Part shown: positions 25,801-36,900 of the stretch, in pieces
How the letters are laid out: each line of letters begins with the position of its first letter
Position numbering within the stretch: position 1 is the first letter of the stretch
NCBI RefSeq assembly: GCF_018320785.1
Contig: NC_054872.1
Span: forward strand, 41,590,551 to 41,654,550
Source of the DNA: Cheilinus undulatus
Taxonomy: Eukaryota; Chordata; Actinopteri; Labriformes; Labridae
Length of the DNA: 64,000 nucleotides
Reading direction: 5' to 3'
The notes under the pieces: model-generated
The model's input: the letters and a program-made list of their open reading frames with translations, nothing else
Database searches by the model: none
What the model was told of the DNA's origin: nothing
Position numbers and translations under genes: made by a program

Positions 25801-26673
25801 GATAAAGGAAAACCCCAATAAGGACTAGTACATCACTTCCTGCCCCACGTACAAGCTTGCCCCATTCTAGAGGTTTGCAGTAGATGAGCCCAAAACACCC
25901 CACTGCAGAGGTCTGCGACTGGATGCTCTCACCTTTTCCCCTCTAAAGCAGTGGTTCCCAGCATTTTTCCTTTTCTTGTATTTAGAAAACCCTAAGCCAC
26001 CCTGAGACCCACTTGGAAAAATAGCAGATCAATTTTCACGGTTTTCATTGACAAAACAAAATAATGGGCCTACATACACTTGTTCTTGACAAGTGGACGA
26101 CAGCGTATGAGGGCCACTCTAGAAAAAAAAAAAGGATTTTGTTTTTATTCAGATAAAAACTTGACATTCTGAAGTTTAAAAAGTTATTCATGTACAAAAA
26201 AAAAATAACGAATTTCTGCTTTGAAAGTCATTAATCAATGTAAACCAAAGCTCAGAATTTTTGAGATTATTAAGTCAAAAACTAAAAAAATCCAACCACT
26301 TTTTTTCAGTTTAGTTTCTTATAAATTTTGACTTTACACTGGTGTTGATTTATCATTTTGAAATCTTGAAATTTTTGAGTCTCTAATATCAAAAATCAAG
26401 ACTTTGTAAACTAATTTTTTTTCCCATAAATTACCAAACTTTTAAACTCTGAAATTATGAGTTTGTTTTCTTGTACATATATGACTTTATAATCTCAAAA
26501 TCCTCTATTATTTTTCCCACCAAAATGTTGCTTTATTTTTTTTTTAAATGAACATATCCTCTTTATTTATTTATTTTTTAAATGACTCCTATAAGCCATC
26601 ATACATTATATTTCTAATAATGGTTTAAAAAAAAAAAAACATATTGCAGGCATCTGCCCAAAATCTTGTATCA

Positions 26674-26709
<36 letters not shown>

Positions 26710-27386
26710 TTTTAATTATTGTTAGATAAACCAGTGCTATTATGCATCCTCTACATATGTCTGTGGTTTTTAACCAATATTAGTGAAATAAAAGTTGTAA
26801 AAAGGTGCTGACTCAGACCATTCAGTGTTAGATCAACTGAGAGCTTTATTTCCATTCCCTGAAAAGTGGTGATTTTGGAGATATGAGGTTTTGGGCCAAC
26901 ACCAGCAACATGCACATCTAAGTTTGACCACTTCAGACTAGACAGTGTCCCGAGCACCCCCTAAGATCTACGGCACTCTCCCTGGGGGTCCACAGACCCC
27001 AGTTTGGGAACCACTGCTCTAGAGGAGTCAGCCTGCTGCCCGCTGGCCGCAGCTTCCAGGTTAATGAGAAGACATGAGCGTAACACGAAAGTCTCTCTCT
27101 CTCTTTCTTTTTTTAAAAAGTAACTTTAAACTTTTATTTTAAAACTGCACGAGGTATTAATCTTCTAAGGAGTTTCTCACAGAAATAATTCATTAGGCTG
27201 TTGGCTTCCTTGTTGTATCTGATTTTATTGCCTTAATATTTAGAAATGGTGCTTTTAGTTCAGATAGAAAAGTGATACCTGCTATTCTTTTTTCACCCTG
27301 CTGATATCATTTTTGTCCTCTAGAGTCCTGATGATCCAGAATACAAACAACTGATGGAGGAGATCACCAGTAACCCTGCAGTCTAA
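19851..27386 (+). CDS. ms4a-like: MS4A (CD20-like) four-TM protein, gene 3
   Basis: Coding exons are 19851-20027 (exon from 19834), 20297-20416, 21994-22050, 22170-22397, 24724-24846 and 27324-27386. All are phase 0 with GT-AG borders, giving 255 residues. The N-terminus is MSVTMTKTDGVTFLTL..SQSVLG. TM1 is about 60-80, TM2 about 92-113 (FIFFGCMCILSEK), TM3 about 119-147 (FAITGVVLYTIN) and TM4 about 196-222. The large loop (about 148-194) is longer than in genes 1-2, rich in Tyr, Asn and Asp, with cysteines in GNCDPDD and KKCIES. The tail is SPDDPEYKQLMEEITSNPAV. It is the intact member of a recent duplicate pair with gene 4. Copy-to-copy changes cluster in both extracellular loops and the N-terminus. 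Confidence 0.9.
20770..21690 (+). mobile_element. LINE reverse-transcriptase fragment in gene 3 intron
   Basis: Plus-strand words typical of non-LTR reverse transcriptase appear in order. They are VALWGILEPCGISRSL then STLYSGTE near 21055-21145, CGGSTSVFFPVDSWVG near 21155-21200, and DFADDAESLAE near 21312-21345 (the [YF]ADD active-site box). AEMLGLCVSWAKINIQPF follows near 21395-21450, and an LLYSCEAWW motif near 21590-21620. Frame changes and stops separate them. The clade is not assigned. The gene 4 intron keeps only the first part (34700-35115). Confidence 0.8.
22560..23840. mobile_element. TTAA-flanked non-autonomous DNA element (full copy)
   Basis: The left end is TTAAAGACCCTGTAAAGTGA and the right end is the near-complement CACTTAAGAGGGTCTTTAA. 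TTAA borders both ends (22560-22563, 23837-23840). This is the target type of piggyBac-like elements. It is 1281 bp with no transposase frame, so it is non-autonomous. The copy in gene 4 (35958-36378) shares the insertion point but is internally shortened. Gene 1 has an older relative. Confidence 0.75.
25949..27015. mobile_element. hAT-type non-autonomous element in last intron of gene 3
   Basis: The ends are CAGTGGTTCCCA and TGGGAACCACTG, perfect 12-bp inverted repeats. The flanks CTCTAAAG and CTCTAGAG are an 8-bp target duplication with one change. The interior is AT-rich with a T run (about 26675-26705) and no transposase. In gene 4 only the right part survives, ending at 38638. Confidence 0.85.
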
Positions 27387-28257
27387 ATAAAAATCTCTGT
27401 TTGGTGATTTTAAAAACCCAGACTATAACACTGGGTGCTTCGTATTGTTTAATGCAGATATGAATCAGACTCATTTAACAAGCAAAGTCTCTGATGAACT
27501 TCCAAATCTTTTTTTAAGGACTTCAAAATTTTTGTTTGTGTATATTTGATTATTTTGCTTATATCTGAGCTTTGAATATTCAATCAAATCAACAAAAGCT
27601 GAACTTTGGTTGTAGGTTTTATATTACCTTTATTGACATTCTGAATGTATTCTGTGAATTAATGCTTCAGACCCAGACCAAAACATTTTTTCATCAGGGG
27701 GGTCTTTTGTATTTAGTGTGATGTTTTTTAAAATGCACTTAATTTTTGTGGCTGAAAATTTCCTTAAAAAGTGAACAGCCACAGCAGGTTTGTTCAAACT
27801 CGGTCATTCCCACATTTCCTAAAAAGCTCCATTTTTAAGTTTCAGCTCCGAGAGCTCTGGCTTTAGTAAGTAATAGAGCCATCCGCCTAAACAGGTAGTG
27901 CTCAAGACCACCACAGTCCTCCACCACTCCACAGCCTGCTTCAGGGGACTCGGGAGGGGGAAAATCCTCCACCTCTAAAGGTCGCTCTGAGGCAGCAGTG
28001 CTGCGGGACGCTGTGCCACTTTCTGGCAAGGGGAGTCACTGTCACTCCCGCCTCATCTGGAAAGCTCCGTCCTTTTCCCCTCCCTCCTCTCAGCACCAAA
28101 CTGCTCACTTTCTGTGCATTTTAAAAATCCTCAAGTGGGCGGAGTTATCTTTGAGCTGGGGCTTCACTTACACTTTAAGTTTGGAGTCATGATTGGTTTT
28201 TATGTATTTTAAGTTATTAAAATGAAGAAATTCATTCACTTATTTTCAATCTTGAGA

Positions 28258-28263
28258 AATAAA
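28258..28263 (+). other. Candidate poly(A) signal of gene 3
   Basis: AATAAA at the same aligned place as 39492-39497 in gene 4. An earlier AATAAA (27386-27391) overlaps the stop codon and is too close to be the likely signal. Confidence 0.4.
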
Positions 28264-28496
28264 ACCAGTGAAGCTCTTTATTTTCATACATCTTGGTATA
28301 GCAGATGGAATTCCTGTCATTGTATTTTTTATAGCTGAATGATGATTACATTTTGAAAGCTTGTTAATTAAAAAACTACATTCAAGATGGAAAACCTGTA
28401 CTGACTCTCTCTTAACACTTTTCTTTCAATGACTGTTTACTCACCGATTGATTTGGGAATTAGCCTACTATGGTATTAACTGTGACTTTTATGATG

Positions 28497-28690
28497 AATG
28501 GTAAAAGGACTTAAGCTTGTACAGCACTTTTCTAGTTGTCTGATAACTCAAAGTGTTTTTACACCACATTTATTCACTGATGGCAGAGGTTGCTATGGAG
28601 AATCAGCCACCAGTGTTAGCTAATCCCATTCAAACACTTCATACATTTATTGTCTGACTTTAGTGGAAGAAGATTTGAACAAAGGAAAGA
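28497..28690 (+). repeat. Common teleost interspersed repeat
   Basis: GGTAAAAGGACTTAAGCTTG, then GCACTTTTCTAGTTGTCTGA and AACTCAAAGTGTTTTTACAC, matches a dispersed fish repeat family I know by its pattern (ATGGTAAATGGACTTGTA..). It carries no gene. Confidence 0.5.
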
Positions 28691-28989
28691 GGTGCTCTCA
28701 GGTCCCAAGAATAAAACCATGAAACCAAACAAGGAGAGGTCAGACTTGTAACTGGCATAACTGGCATGTTTTCACATTTTTTACACTCCATCAAGACATG
28801 CTCAGAGCAAAATACAAATATAACACAATCAGCAGTAACAAACTAAAACCATCATCATAAAGAAAAGGACAAAAAATAAATAAATAAATAAATAATGTCA
28901 AAGAACATGAAGACTTAAAAAGTTGAAACATAAAGGTGCTTTAGCCAATAAATCAAAGGCTTTTTAATTTTTGCAAAACATAGGCCTTA

Positions 28990-29567
28990 GATTTTTCTGA
29001 TAGCAATTTTTTCTCCACACTTAAGCAAGTTACAAGTCTCTACCTCTCCTTCTCAACCTCACCTTTGATTTCAAGATCTATAACAGTGTCTACTGATCTT
29101 AAACCCAATGGAAGAGAGCTCCAAAGAGGTGCAGCAATGACCCTGAAAGCACAGTCTCCTTTGGTAAGGCTGGAGTGTGGAACAACCAACGGACCCTGAT
29201 CGGAGGACTGAAGAGTCCTGCTGGGATTGTAAGGTTTTAAGAGTTCTGAAAGGTAGGCTGGTGCCTGACCATGCAGGGCTTTAAAAGTAAACATAAGAAT
29301 CTTCAAACGTATTCTGAAATGTATGGGAAGCCAGTGGAGAGAACACAGAATTGGTGTGATGTGTGACCTTTTTGAAAACTTGGTAAGTAGTCTGGCTGCA
29401 GCGTTTTGAACTAATTGTAGATGATTTATAGACGTTTTACTGAGACTGTTGAAATGTGAGTAACAGTAGTCTAAACAGGAGGAAATAAATGTATGAATAA
29501 CCATCTCCATCTGAGCTGTAGAAACAACATGTCTTAGTTGAGCGATATTTTGAGTTGGAAAAAGCAA
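28990..29567 (-). mobile_element. LINE fragment: C-terminal reverse-transcriptase region
   Basis: The minus strand carries an uninterrupted frame of about 175 codons (29040-29567). It includes SCLDYCYSHFNSLSK, LQLVQNAAARLLTKFSKRSH, HWLPIHFRIRLKILMFTFKA and LHGQAPAYLSELLKPYNPSR. These motifs belong to L2/Rex1-like LINE open reading frame 2, past the catalytic core. The 5' part is missing. It lies in the spacer between the two duplicates and is not a host gene. Confidence 0.85.
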
Positions 29568-29689
29568 GAACGGACCAGATTATGGACATGCTGGTCTACG
29601 TAGAGACAAGGAGTGGCTAAATGAAACACAGAGATTACAAAAAACAGGTTTTACACAAGTGGACAGGGTATGAAGAAATATGCTGAGAG

Positions 29690-31607
29690 CAGAACATGGT
29701 AAACTGAAGCCCAGCAAGTCACAACAGATGGGAATACTGACGTCAATGTAACATTACTGATTAAAACAACAATGTAGTGTCCAGCTTCAGACTTATGTTA
29801 ACTCCTCTGTTTTTCTCAATTTCTGCATTTATGATGATGAACAAACTGGTGTGATATTTCACAAAAAAGTTTCTAAGTTAACTCTTAGAGGTCCACTGGC
29901 TATTTTGCCATTTTTAAAAATTTTCTTCTGACTAAATAAATCATTCAGAATATGTTTACTATGCTCATGGTTGATGTAATCTTTTTCGGCACTACCTCAA
30001 CTTTATAAAATCAAAACTATTTTACCTTTTTAAGTTTAATTTACTGTATTAGATATAGGGCCTCCAAAAACAAATCATCCCACAAACATGATTTTTAAAT
30101 TAATTTTTTTTAAACAATATATTGTCATTTTTAAAAAGGAATTACAAAATGCTGAAATTTTGAAAAAATACCAGTGCCAGTCCTGTACAGCATGGTCCAC
30201 TGTCCCCTGTGTGTGACATTACTTTTTATATAGAATTAAAATGATCATATTTCCTGTTTTATTTGGTCTATTGACATCAAACAAAAACTGAAAAAAGCTT
30301 AAAGATCATGCTTTCCACACAAAGTGATTGCAAAATGTGTTTTTTTTTTAATGCTGTCATGTGACAAAAGTAGCGCATGATGATATCATGCCGGCGTGAT
30401 CATAGACCCCTAAGAGCTATGCCCCCTAAAATCTCTCTGATTAGTTTATCATAGTAACATATTAGCCACAAAATCAAAAAAAGAATCAACTTTAAGTATT
30501 TACAGTGCTTAACGAATTTATTAGACCACCCTAACCCTAACCAAAGTGAGGTTTATGCCATAGCTGCCCTAAATTAACTGCATTGGTAATTACCAAAATC
30601 ATTTTTTATGTTTCTGCAATGGTTAATACAACATTATGTAGAAGCTCTTTAACACAAATGATATTTTTAATGCTAAAATAGAATTATATATAATTAGTAT
30701 TGTTTTACTGATTTACTAAAAAACTGAAAAAATAGTAAAGCACATTAATATTTCTTGATGACAAATTGTAGTTATTTGCGTACATTCCTGAACAGAAAAA
30801 TGAGTTTTAGAGGTTAAATTATACTTGATTCATTTCTGACTTCTCAGAGAAGCCCAGTGAGCCGGCTCAAATTTGATTGAATTCAGTTTGAAATCCCTCA
30901 TTCCTGTTCAAAATGGTAAAACGTGGAGAGCTCACTGAAAATGAAAGAGTTCGCATTAAAGCACTTCATGATGCTGACAGATATTAGACAGATATTTACT
31001 GTGGATTTAGACTAACGTTTGAAGCCAATTACACTATTTACAGCTCATGAAGAAGGATATTTGAAGCCAATATAGGCAGATATTCTCAGCTGATATAGGG
31101 CAAATTTTACAGCTGAAACAGGCGGATATTTTCAGCCAGTTTTGGGAGATATTTACAGCTTTTTTAGGCCCAAATTTACAGCCAATATAAGTAGATATTT
31201 ACAGTGACTATAGGTGTATTTTCACTGGTGATACAGACTGATATTTAAGCCAATAAAGTTTGATGGTTACTGCCAATATAGGCCAATATTTAAAGATGAT
31301 ACAGGCTGATATTTACAGCTGACATAGGTCAGTATTTTACAACTGATACAGACTATTATTTGCTGCTATTTTGGCCCAAATTTACAGCCATTACAAACTG
31401 ATATTCAAGCCAATGTAGTTTGATAGTTGAAGCCGATACTTACAGCTGATGCAGACTGAAATTTACAGCCAGTATAGGCAGATTATCACAGTGGGTATAG
31501 GCTGATACAGATATTTAATCCAGTATAATAAGATATTTCCAGCCAATTCAGGCACAGTGTCATCTCCAAGGTAAAAATGCAAGCACACCCATGCCGTTTT
31601 AATACTA
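29690..31607 (+). repeat. Composite repeat block 1 (shared with gene 6 introns)
   Basis: The part at 29690-29770 matches 46945-47040, and 29825-30385 matches 49511-50057 (TGCATTTATGATGATGAACA.., CATGGTCCACTGTCC..). The part at 30962-31607 matches 50522-51110. Order and orientation are the same at both loci. The middle (30390-30960) is not shared. The block stops at TTTTAATACTA, where duplication copy B begins. Confidence 0.7.
30962..31560 (+). repeat. Degenerate 23-bp minisatellite
   Basis: About 25 units follow the pattern GGCAGATATTTACAGC plus YRATATA (23 bp). Most units are 22-24 bp with scattered changes. A second diverged array lies at 50522-51070. Confidence 0.75.
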
Positions 31608-31994
31608 ACATGTTATAAAAAGAGCATCATGGAGGTGGTAGGGTGATGTTAGGGGTCGCCTTACTGCATCAGGACCATGACTTGGTCCATGAGTTCTGCT
31701 CTCTAACGGGGAATGCTGAAGGAGAATGTCCCGTCATCAGTTTGTGACCTCAAGCTCGGGCACACCTGGGTTACTGAACAGGACAATGATCAAAAACACC
31801 AGTAAGCTCTAAAACCCTCCAATGCCGCTGGATTAAAACAATTCTACAAGGAAGAGTGGGCCAAAATTCCTTCACAGCGATGTAAAAGGCTCATGGCCGG
31901 GTATAGCTTGCAGTGTTTGCCGCAGCTGCTAAACTTCAGGTCATTCCCTTAATTTATCTTTCCTTTATTTCAAAATCAAAGCAGAAAGTTCTCA

Positions 31995-32158
31995 GATTTC
32001 TTTCTGTTCAGGGTCAAATTATTCTCCGTACTCAGGAAGAGGGAGGTACTGCTGGGAACATGTAAGGACTTCCTCTTCACCGTCTCACAGATGTTGTCAG
32101 ACTGGTTCTTTCAGGCATAGCGCAACTGTTTTGATTTTGTTCCTGTTGACACAAACAG
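31995..32158 (+). other. Non-coding first exon of gene 4 and upstream block
   Basis: It ends ACACAAACAG|GTATGTG (donor at 32159). It is almost identical to gene 3's first-exon block, including CTCAGGAAGAGGGAGGTACT with its GGAA core. The left edge is not defined. Confidence 0.55.
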
Positions 32159-32451
32159 GTATGTGCTTTGCCTTTTATGATAGAAATCATTTAAAGAAGA
32201 GTATTTATCATTTTAAGCCAATCATTGTACATGGTTCTACAGCCATTTACAGTAGCTTAGCATCCTGTAAAAGTGTTCAGTGCTCTTTGCTGATCTTGTC
32301 TTGTCCGTTCATCCTGTGAATCCTGTGAAGAAATCTCCTCCTGCTGCGTGTTCTCTCTCACGTACCACTCATTGGTTAACTATTTCAGAGGAAATGCTAC
32401 CAGAGGCTCACTCAGCCTGCTTGCTGTAGATCGCCTTGTTTAATATGGCCT

Positions 32452-33480
32452 AAAAGTCTAATAAAAATATTGATGGAAAAAAGTGGAGAGGCAAAAATGG
32501 GCCACAATTAGCAACAAAGTGGCAAAAAAATGTGGAAAAAAGCAAAATGGTAAACAAGAAAAACAGGTGAAAAGTGAAAAAAGTGGCAAAAATGCCAATG
32601 TTGGCAGAAAAAAGATGAAAAAATGGTTTAAATGTGTCAGATAGAAGTTTTAAAACAGTGGCAAAAATGGGTAAAAAAAGTAAAAAAAAAAACAAATGGC
32701 AAAAATTGGAAAAACGCAAAAAAAGGATAGATTAGGTAGGAAAAAGAAGAGGCAAAAAAAAAAAATGGGTTAAAAGTGGGAAAAAGTGGAAACAAAGGCA
32801 AGAAGCAACAACTGTGGTCTAAGTGGTAAATATGGGTAAAAGTGGCAAAAATTGACAAAGAGGTAGAGAAATCAAAATAAGGTAGCAAAATTGGTTTAAA
32901 ATGGCAAAATAGGGTAAAAAAAAAACAAAACAAGAAAAGGGGGGAAAAATCCAAAAATAATTGGCAAAAAATAATGGCATAAAAGGGCAAAAAGATGCAA
33001 AAATTAGGGAAAAGTGGGAGAATAAAGTTCTGAAACTGTAACAAAGGGTTCAAGTAACAAAAGAAGTGACAAAAGTGGCAAAAAGTAGCAGAAATTGGTT
33101 AAATGTGGCAAAAAAGGAACACAAGAAGTGGAAAACTGGTTGAAAACAGTCAATATGGATAAAAAGTGGAAAACAAGGGCTAAGGCAACAGAGAACTGGT
33201 GAGAGTAGCAAAAGCAAGTGGCAAAAATGGGTTAAAAGTAGCAAAAAAGGGGCAAAAATTGGTTGTGGCAACAGTGTGGCAAAAAATGGGCATAAAAAAG
33301 CAAAATTGTGTGCCGCCAAAATACGGTGGGAAAAAAAAACAAGAAAAGTAGGTGAAAAGTGACAAAAATGAAGCTGCAAAAATGGGCCACAATTGGCAAA
33401 AAAGTGCAAAAAGAGATTAACAATGACAAACATGTAAAAAATGTGTTAAAAGTGGGATGAAGAAGTGGCTAAAAAGCGCA
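32452..33480 (+). repeat. Expanded purine-rich minisatellite in gene 4 intron 1
   Basis: About 1 kb of degenerate units near 20 bp with core AGTGGCAAAAATGGGTTAAA. The plus strand is nearly free of C. Long minus-strand open frames here are Phe/Leu-rich artefacts of composition. The matching intron of gene 3 has only about 260 bp. Confidence 0.8.
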
Positions 33481-33940
33481 TAAGGCACAACAAAGGGTTA
33501 ATACAGCCCTAGTTTAGCAGAAACCCTAAGGCTGCTCTGTTTTAGTTGATGATCAATCATGAACTACAACCTTTTAATATCATTTAAATTAATTTGTAAA
33601 GGTACCTTGAACAATATTAAACAACAATGTTGCTATTTGATGCATTGTACCAGAGTTATCTGACAGTGAATTTACATACGGAGTCCATCTGCTGGTCACA
33701 AATAAAGAATTTAAAGACAACACGATGAGTGATGTTTTCCCCACAGGGACATTTTTGTACTGTATATCAGCTTTGACTGCCTTCAGCCCTTTTGACCTAT
33801 ACTGTATACCTTACCACTTTCACTCACAGAACAAATAAAAACATATTAAGTTTAAAGTTACAGAACAATAGCAGCTACACTCTAACTTATGTGATGTTAA
33901 GTTTCCTCTGTGATCTTGTTCAGGCTCCAGGATCAGCAGG

Positions 33941-36900
33941 ATGTCTGTGACCATGACCAAAACTGATGGGGTCACTATGCTCACTTCAGCCGCCGACCCT
34001 GAAAGCTCATGTCCTCCACTGTGCCAGATCCTCAAAGGCCTCTGTTGCAGCCCAGCTTGCTACTCTGTGTCGGAGCGGCTGAAGAGGGTCCAGGGAGCCT
34101 CTCAGTCAGTGCTGGGGGTGAGTACACCAAGACTTTGTGAGAGTGAAGGATCCATCATAAGGCCAAGTATTAGCTTTATTATGCTACCTGGTGACTGTAG
34201 TTTCACAGTTCAGGTATTTGTTTATCATGCTGTTGTTCATTCTGTGTTTCCTTCTTTATAGGCTATACAAATCATGGCTGGGCTGCTCACCCTCGGTCTT
34301 GGAACGATCCTTTATGAGAGTGGCATCACCCCCTGGTCGTCTCTTGACTATACCTTGTATCACTTTTGGTTAGGTGCTCTGGTAAGCAAGCTAATCATGC
34401 AATTTATGCTCTTTTTGTGAATAAAGGTACAAATCAAAGTTTAGAAAATTATTTGCTTCACAGTAGACTCTACAGATATCTGGGAAGTGGCTCCACAGTC
34501 CACTGTCAGAAAAAACTACATTAAAAATAGGTAGAAATATTCCTCTATCTTACATGACGGTATAGACTGAGGGCCCAGCAACATTTAACAATTAGCAGAA
34601 GCCTTTAGATAGCTGGTTAGTTCAGCTTTATGGACAAAAGAGTTCTGATTTTAAACTTTATATAGCAGAACATCACAGTGGCCATGCAAACACTGCAGTA
34701 AAGGGGCCTCATGACACAATCCTGATGGAGTCAGATATCAAGGAATGATAATCGACTGCTTTAAGGAGTTGTAGCAGGCAGATCTTTTCAGTCATGAGCT
34801 CCAAACAGATGCCTCAGATGCAGTGTGTGTGGACCCACCTGTAAGCTACGTTCCACTAACTGCTCGAGGAGACTTGACAGGCAGGAAACAAGGTGAAGGC
34901 AGGGAAAGCTCCTGGTATATTTGGGATCCAGGCTCAAAGTGGTGAAACCTCCCTCCTGTGGTTGAACCCTCTTCTGACTTTTGGAAGGCATTTGACTTGC
35001 TGATGGATGCCACCTAGAGGATTCTGGAGCTCTGTGGGATCTCACGTAGACATCAAGCTGATGTCTACCCTATATTCTGGCACAGAGAGTGCTGTAAAAT
35101 GAGGTGGCTTCACCTCAAAACCACCAAAATAAAGATCCAGATCCTAAATATGCTTAACAAATGGTTTTGAGAAGAAAATACTCTAAAAAAAAACAATTTA
35201 AACTGAATAAATGAAATAAAAATAAAATCATACAGAGTTTCGTAAAGACTCCAAGCAACAAAAAAGCTGATTAATTGTTATTGTTTTGCACCTCCATTAA
35301 CTCCAGAGTACTAGTGCACATCATCTTTGCATTGAAGCTGATGGAAAGGCCAGTTTATTCTGTACCATGTCTCCTTTCTTTTTAGTTCATTTTCTTCGGT
35401 TGCATGTGCATCCTGTCAGAGAAACGCCCCAGTCCCTGTATGGTGAGTAGCTCAGCCTGTCATCCTGCTGTTATCTCTCACTTTCTTTCTCTCTTTCCTC
35501 TACTTTGTGGTTTCAGAATTCTATACTTGTTAATGCGAAACTTAAAAGCTTTTTCTGTTTTTCTCAGGTCGTCCTCAATGTGCTTCTGAACCTAGTAGGA
35601 GTTGGGTTTGCCATCACAGGCGTAGTCCTCTACATCCTGAACACCTTCCTCATGTGGCTATATTGGGGAAGTTGTGACCCAAATGACTACAGGGACAACT
35701 ACAGGTACAACTATAGGGAACGGCCAACCTCGACTCGGTCTCCAGAGGATCAGCTGATGATGAAGAAGTGCATGGAGGGCAGAGAACTGACTCTGGTGAG
35801 TTTTTAATGCCTTTAGGAAAAATGTCAAACAGTCTGATGAGTGAATACCTCTATGTTCACAAATGAAGGCTGTCTGTGATGTGAAATTTACTTCTTCAAA
35901 ATGTTCTTTTTAATGAGTTATTGATTCTTTTAGAAAGTTTTACACCTTATCACTCTATTAAAGACCCTGTAAAGTGAAAATAGATCAGTATTTAGGTTTA
36001 TGGTATGACAGGTCACTGTAATGAACCTCTAGTTCAGTTTTAGTCTGATTAAACATCTCCAAGTTTATAAAATTAAGCTAGAGAATCATGAAAAATGAGG
36101 CAGTAAAATATGCTCCAGCATGGTGTGGGCGTGTCTGTTGAACGAGCTGAAGCCACGCCCACACAGGAGAAAAAGGGTCCTCTCAAATTCAAAAAAATGT
36201 TACAATCAGAATGGAGGAAAGCAGTAACGCCATTATCCTGCCCCTTGACCTTGTGATCAGAGTGCAGCGGCCTGACTCTGTGCCAGAGAAGAGACAAAGT
36301 CTGTTTTTCTGTCTCAAATCTGTCATGATACTTAGTGTTAAGACATAAATTTTGGATTTCACTTACGAGGGTCTTTAACTCATCAGTAATAATAATAAAG
36401 GATGCACCATCACTTTTTTCCAGTCCAACTATTACAAACATTTGGGTTAGTCTAGTTTTAGTCATCTTGATGAAAACTAAACTTAATTTTTGTCAGTTTT
36501 TGTCATCACGGATCTATTTTTGTTAGTGTTAGTCTAGTTTTTGTCACGGAAAAAAATGCTGTCGATGAATAGTTTCAGTCATAGTTTTAGTCCACAAAAT
36601 TAACACTGGGAAGAACAATTGAAAGATCCAGTTTCTTAATAAATGTTCTCTGATTATCCATAATATCAGTCCAAAATAAAAAGTGCAACAAAAGAAGAGC
36701 ACATATGAAAGAACTGGGCAGAGTTTGATGTGTAAATGTGTGTTTTTAAGTTATCCCTGTCTTTTTTGTCCACACAGCTGCTTTTTAAAAGCATCAACGG
36801 CATGCTGATCGTCATTTCACTCCTGGAGCTCTGTGTTGCCATGTCTTCTGTTACCTTAGGGGTCAAGGCTTTGAAGAGAAGTGGCAAGACAGAGAACAAG

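Larger units (their letters stand above)
18123..28462 (+). repeat. Segmental duplication, copy A (carries gene 3)
   Basis: It is collinear with 31608-39688 from inside a Tc1 relic to past the poly(A) site. Introns match at about 97% near exon 5. Copy A keeps the longer LINE fragment, the longer TTAA element, the full hAT element and the intact last exon. The edges are where visible similarity stops (TCACCGATTGATTT near 28445, CTCACTGATTGATTT near 39667). Confidence 0.85.

Noticed and set aside
27385-27392. AATAAA overlapping the gene 3 stop as poly(A) signal
   Set aside because: It is too close to the stop codon. The aligned site is altered in gene 4, and better signals lie downstream.
29040-29567. 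175-codon open frame on the minus strand as a host gene
   Set aside because: Its motifs (LQLVQNAAARLL, HWLPI.FRI, LHGQAPAYLSELL) are those of a LINE reverse transcriptase C-terminus.
30962-31560. Repeat-spacer array
   Set aside because: The units are a degenerate 23-bp minisatellite with no constant repeat separating unique spacers.
32450-33433. Phe/Leu-rich membrane-like frames on the minus strand
   Set aside because: They arise from the purine-rich minisatellite. The same artefact appears at 19379-19686.
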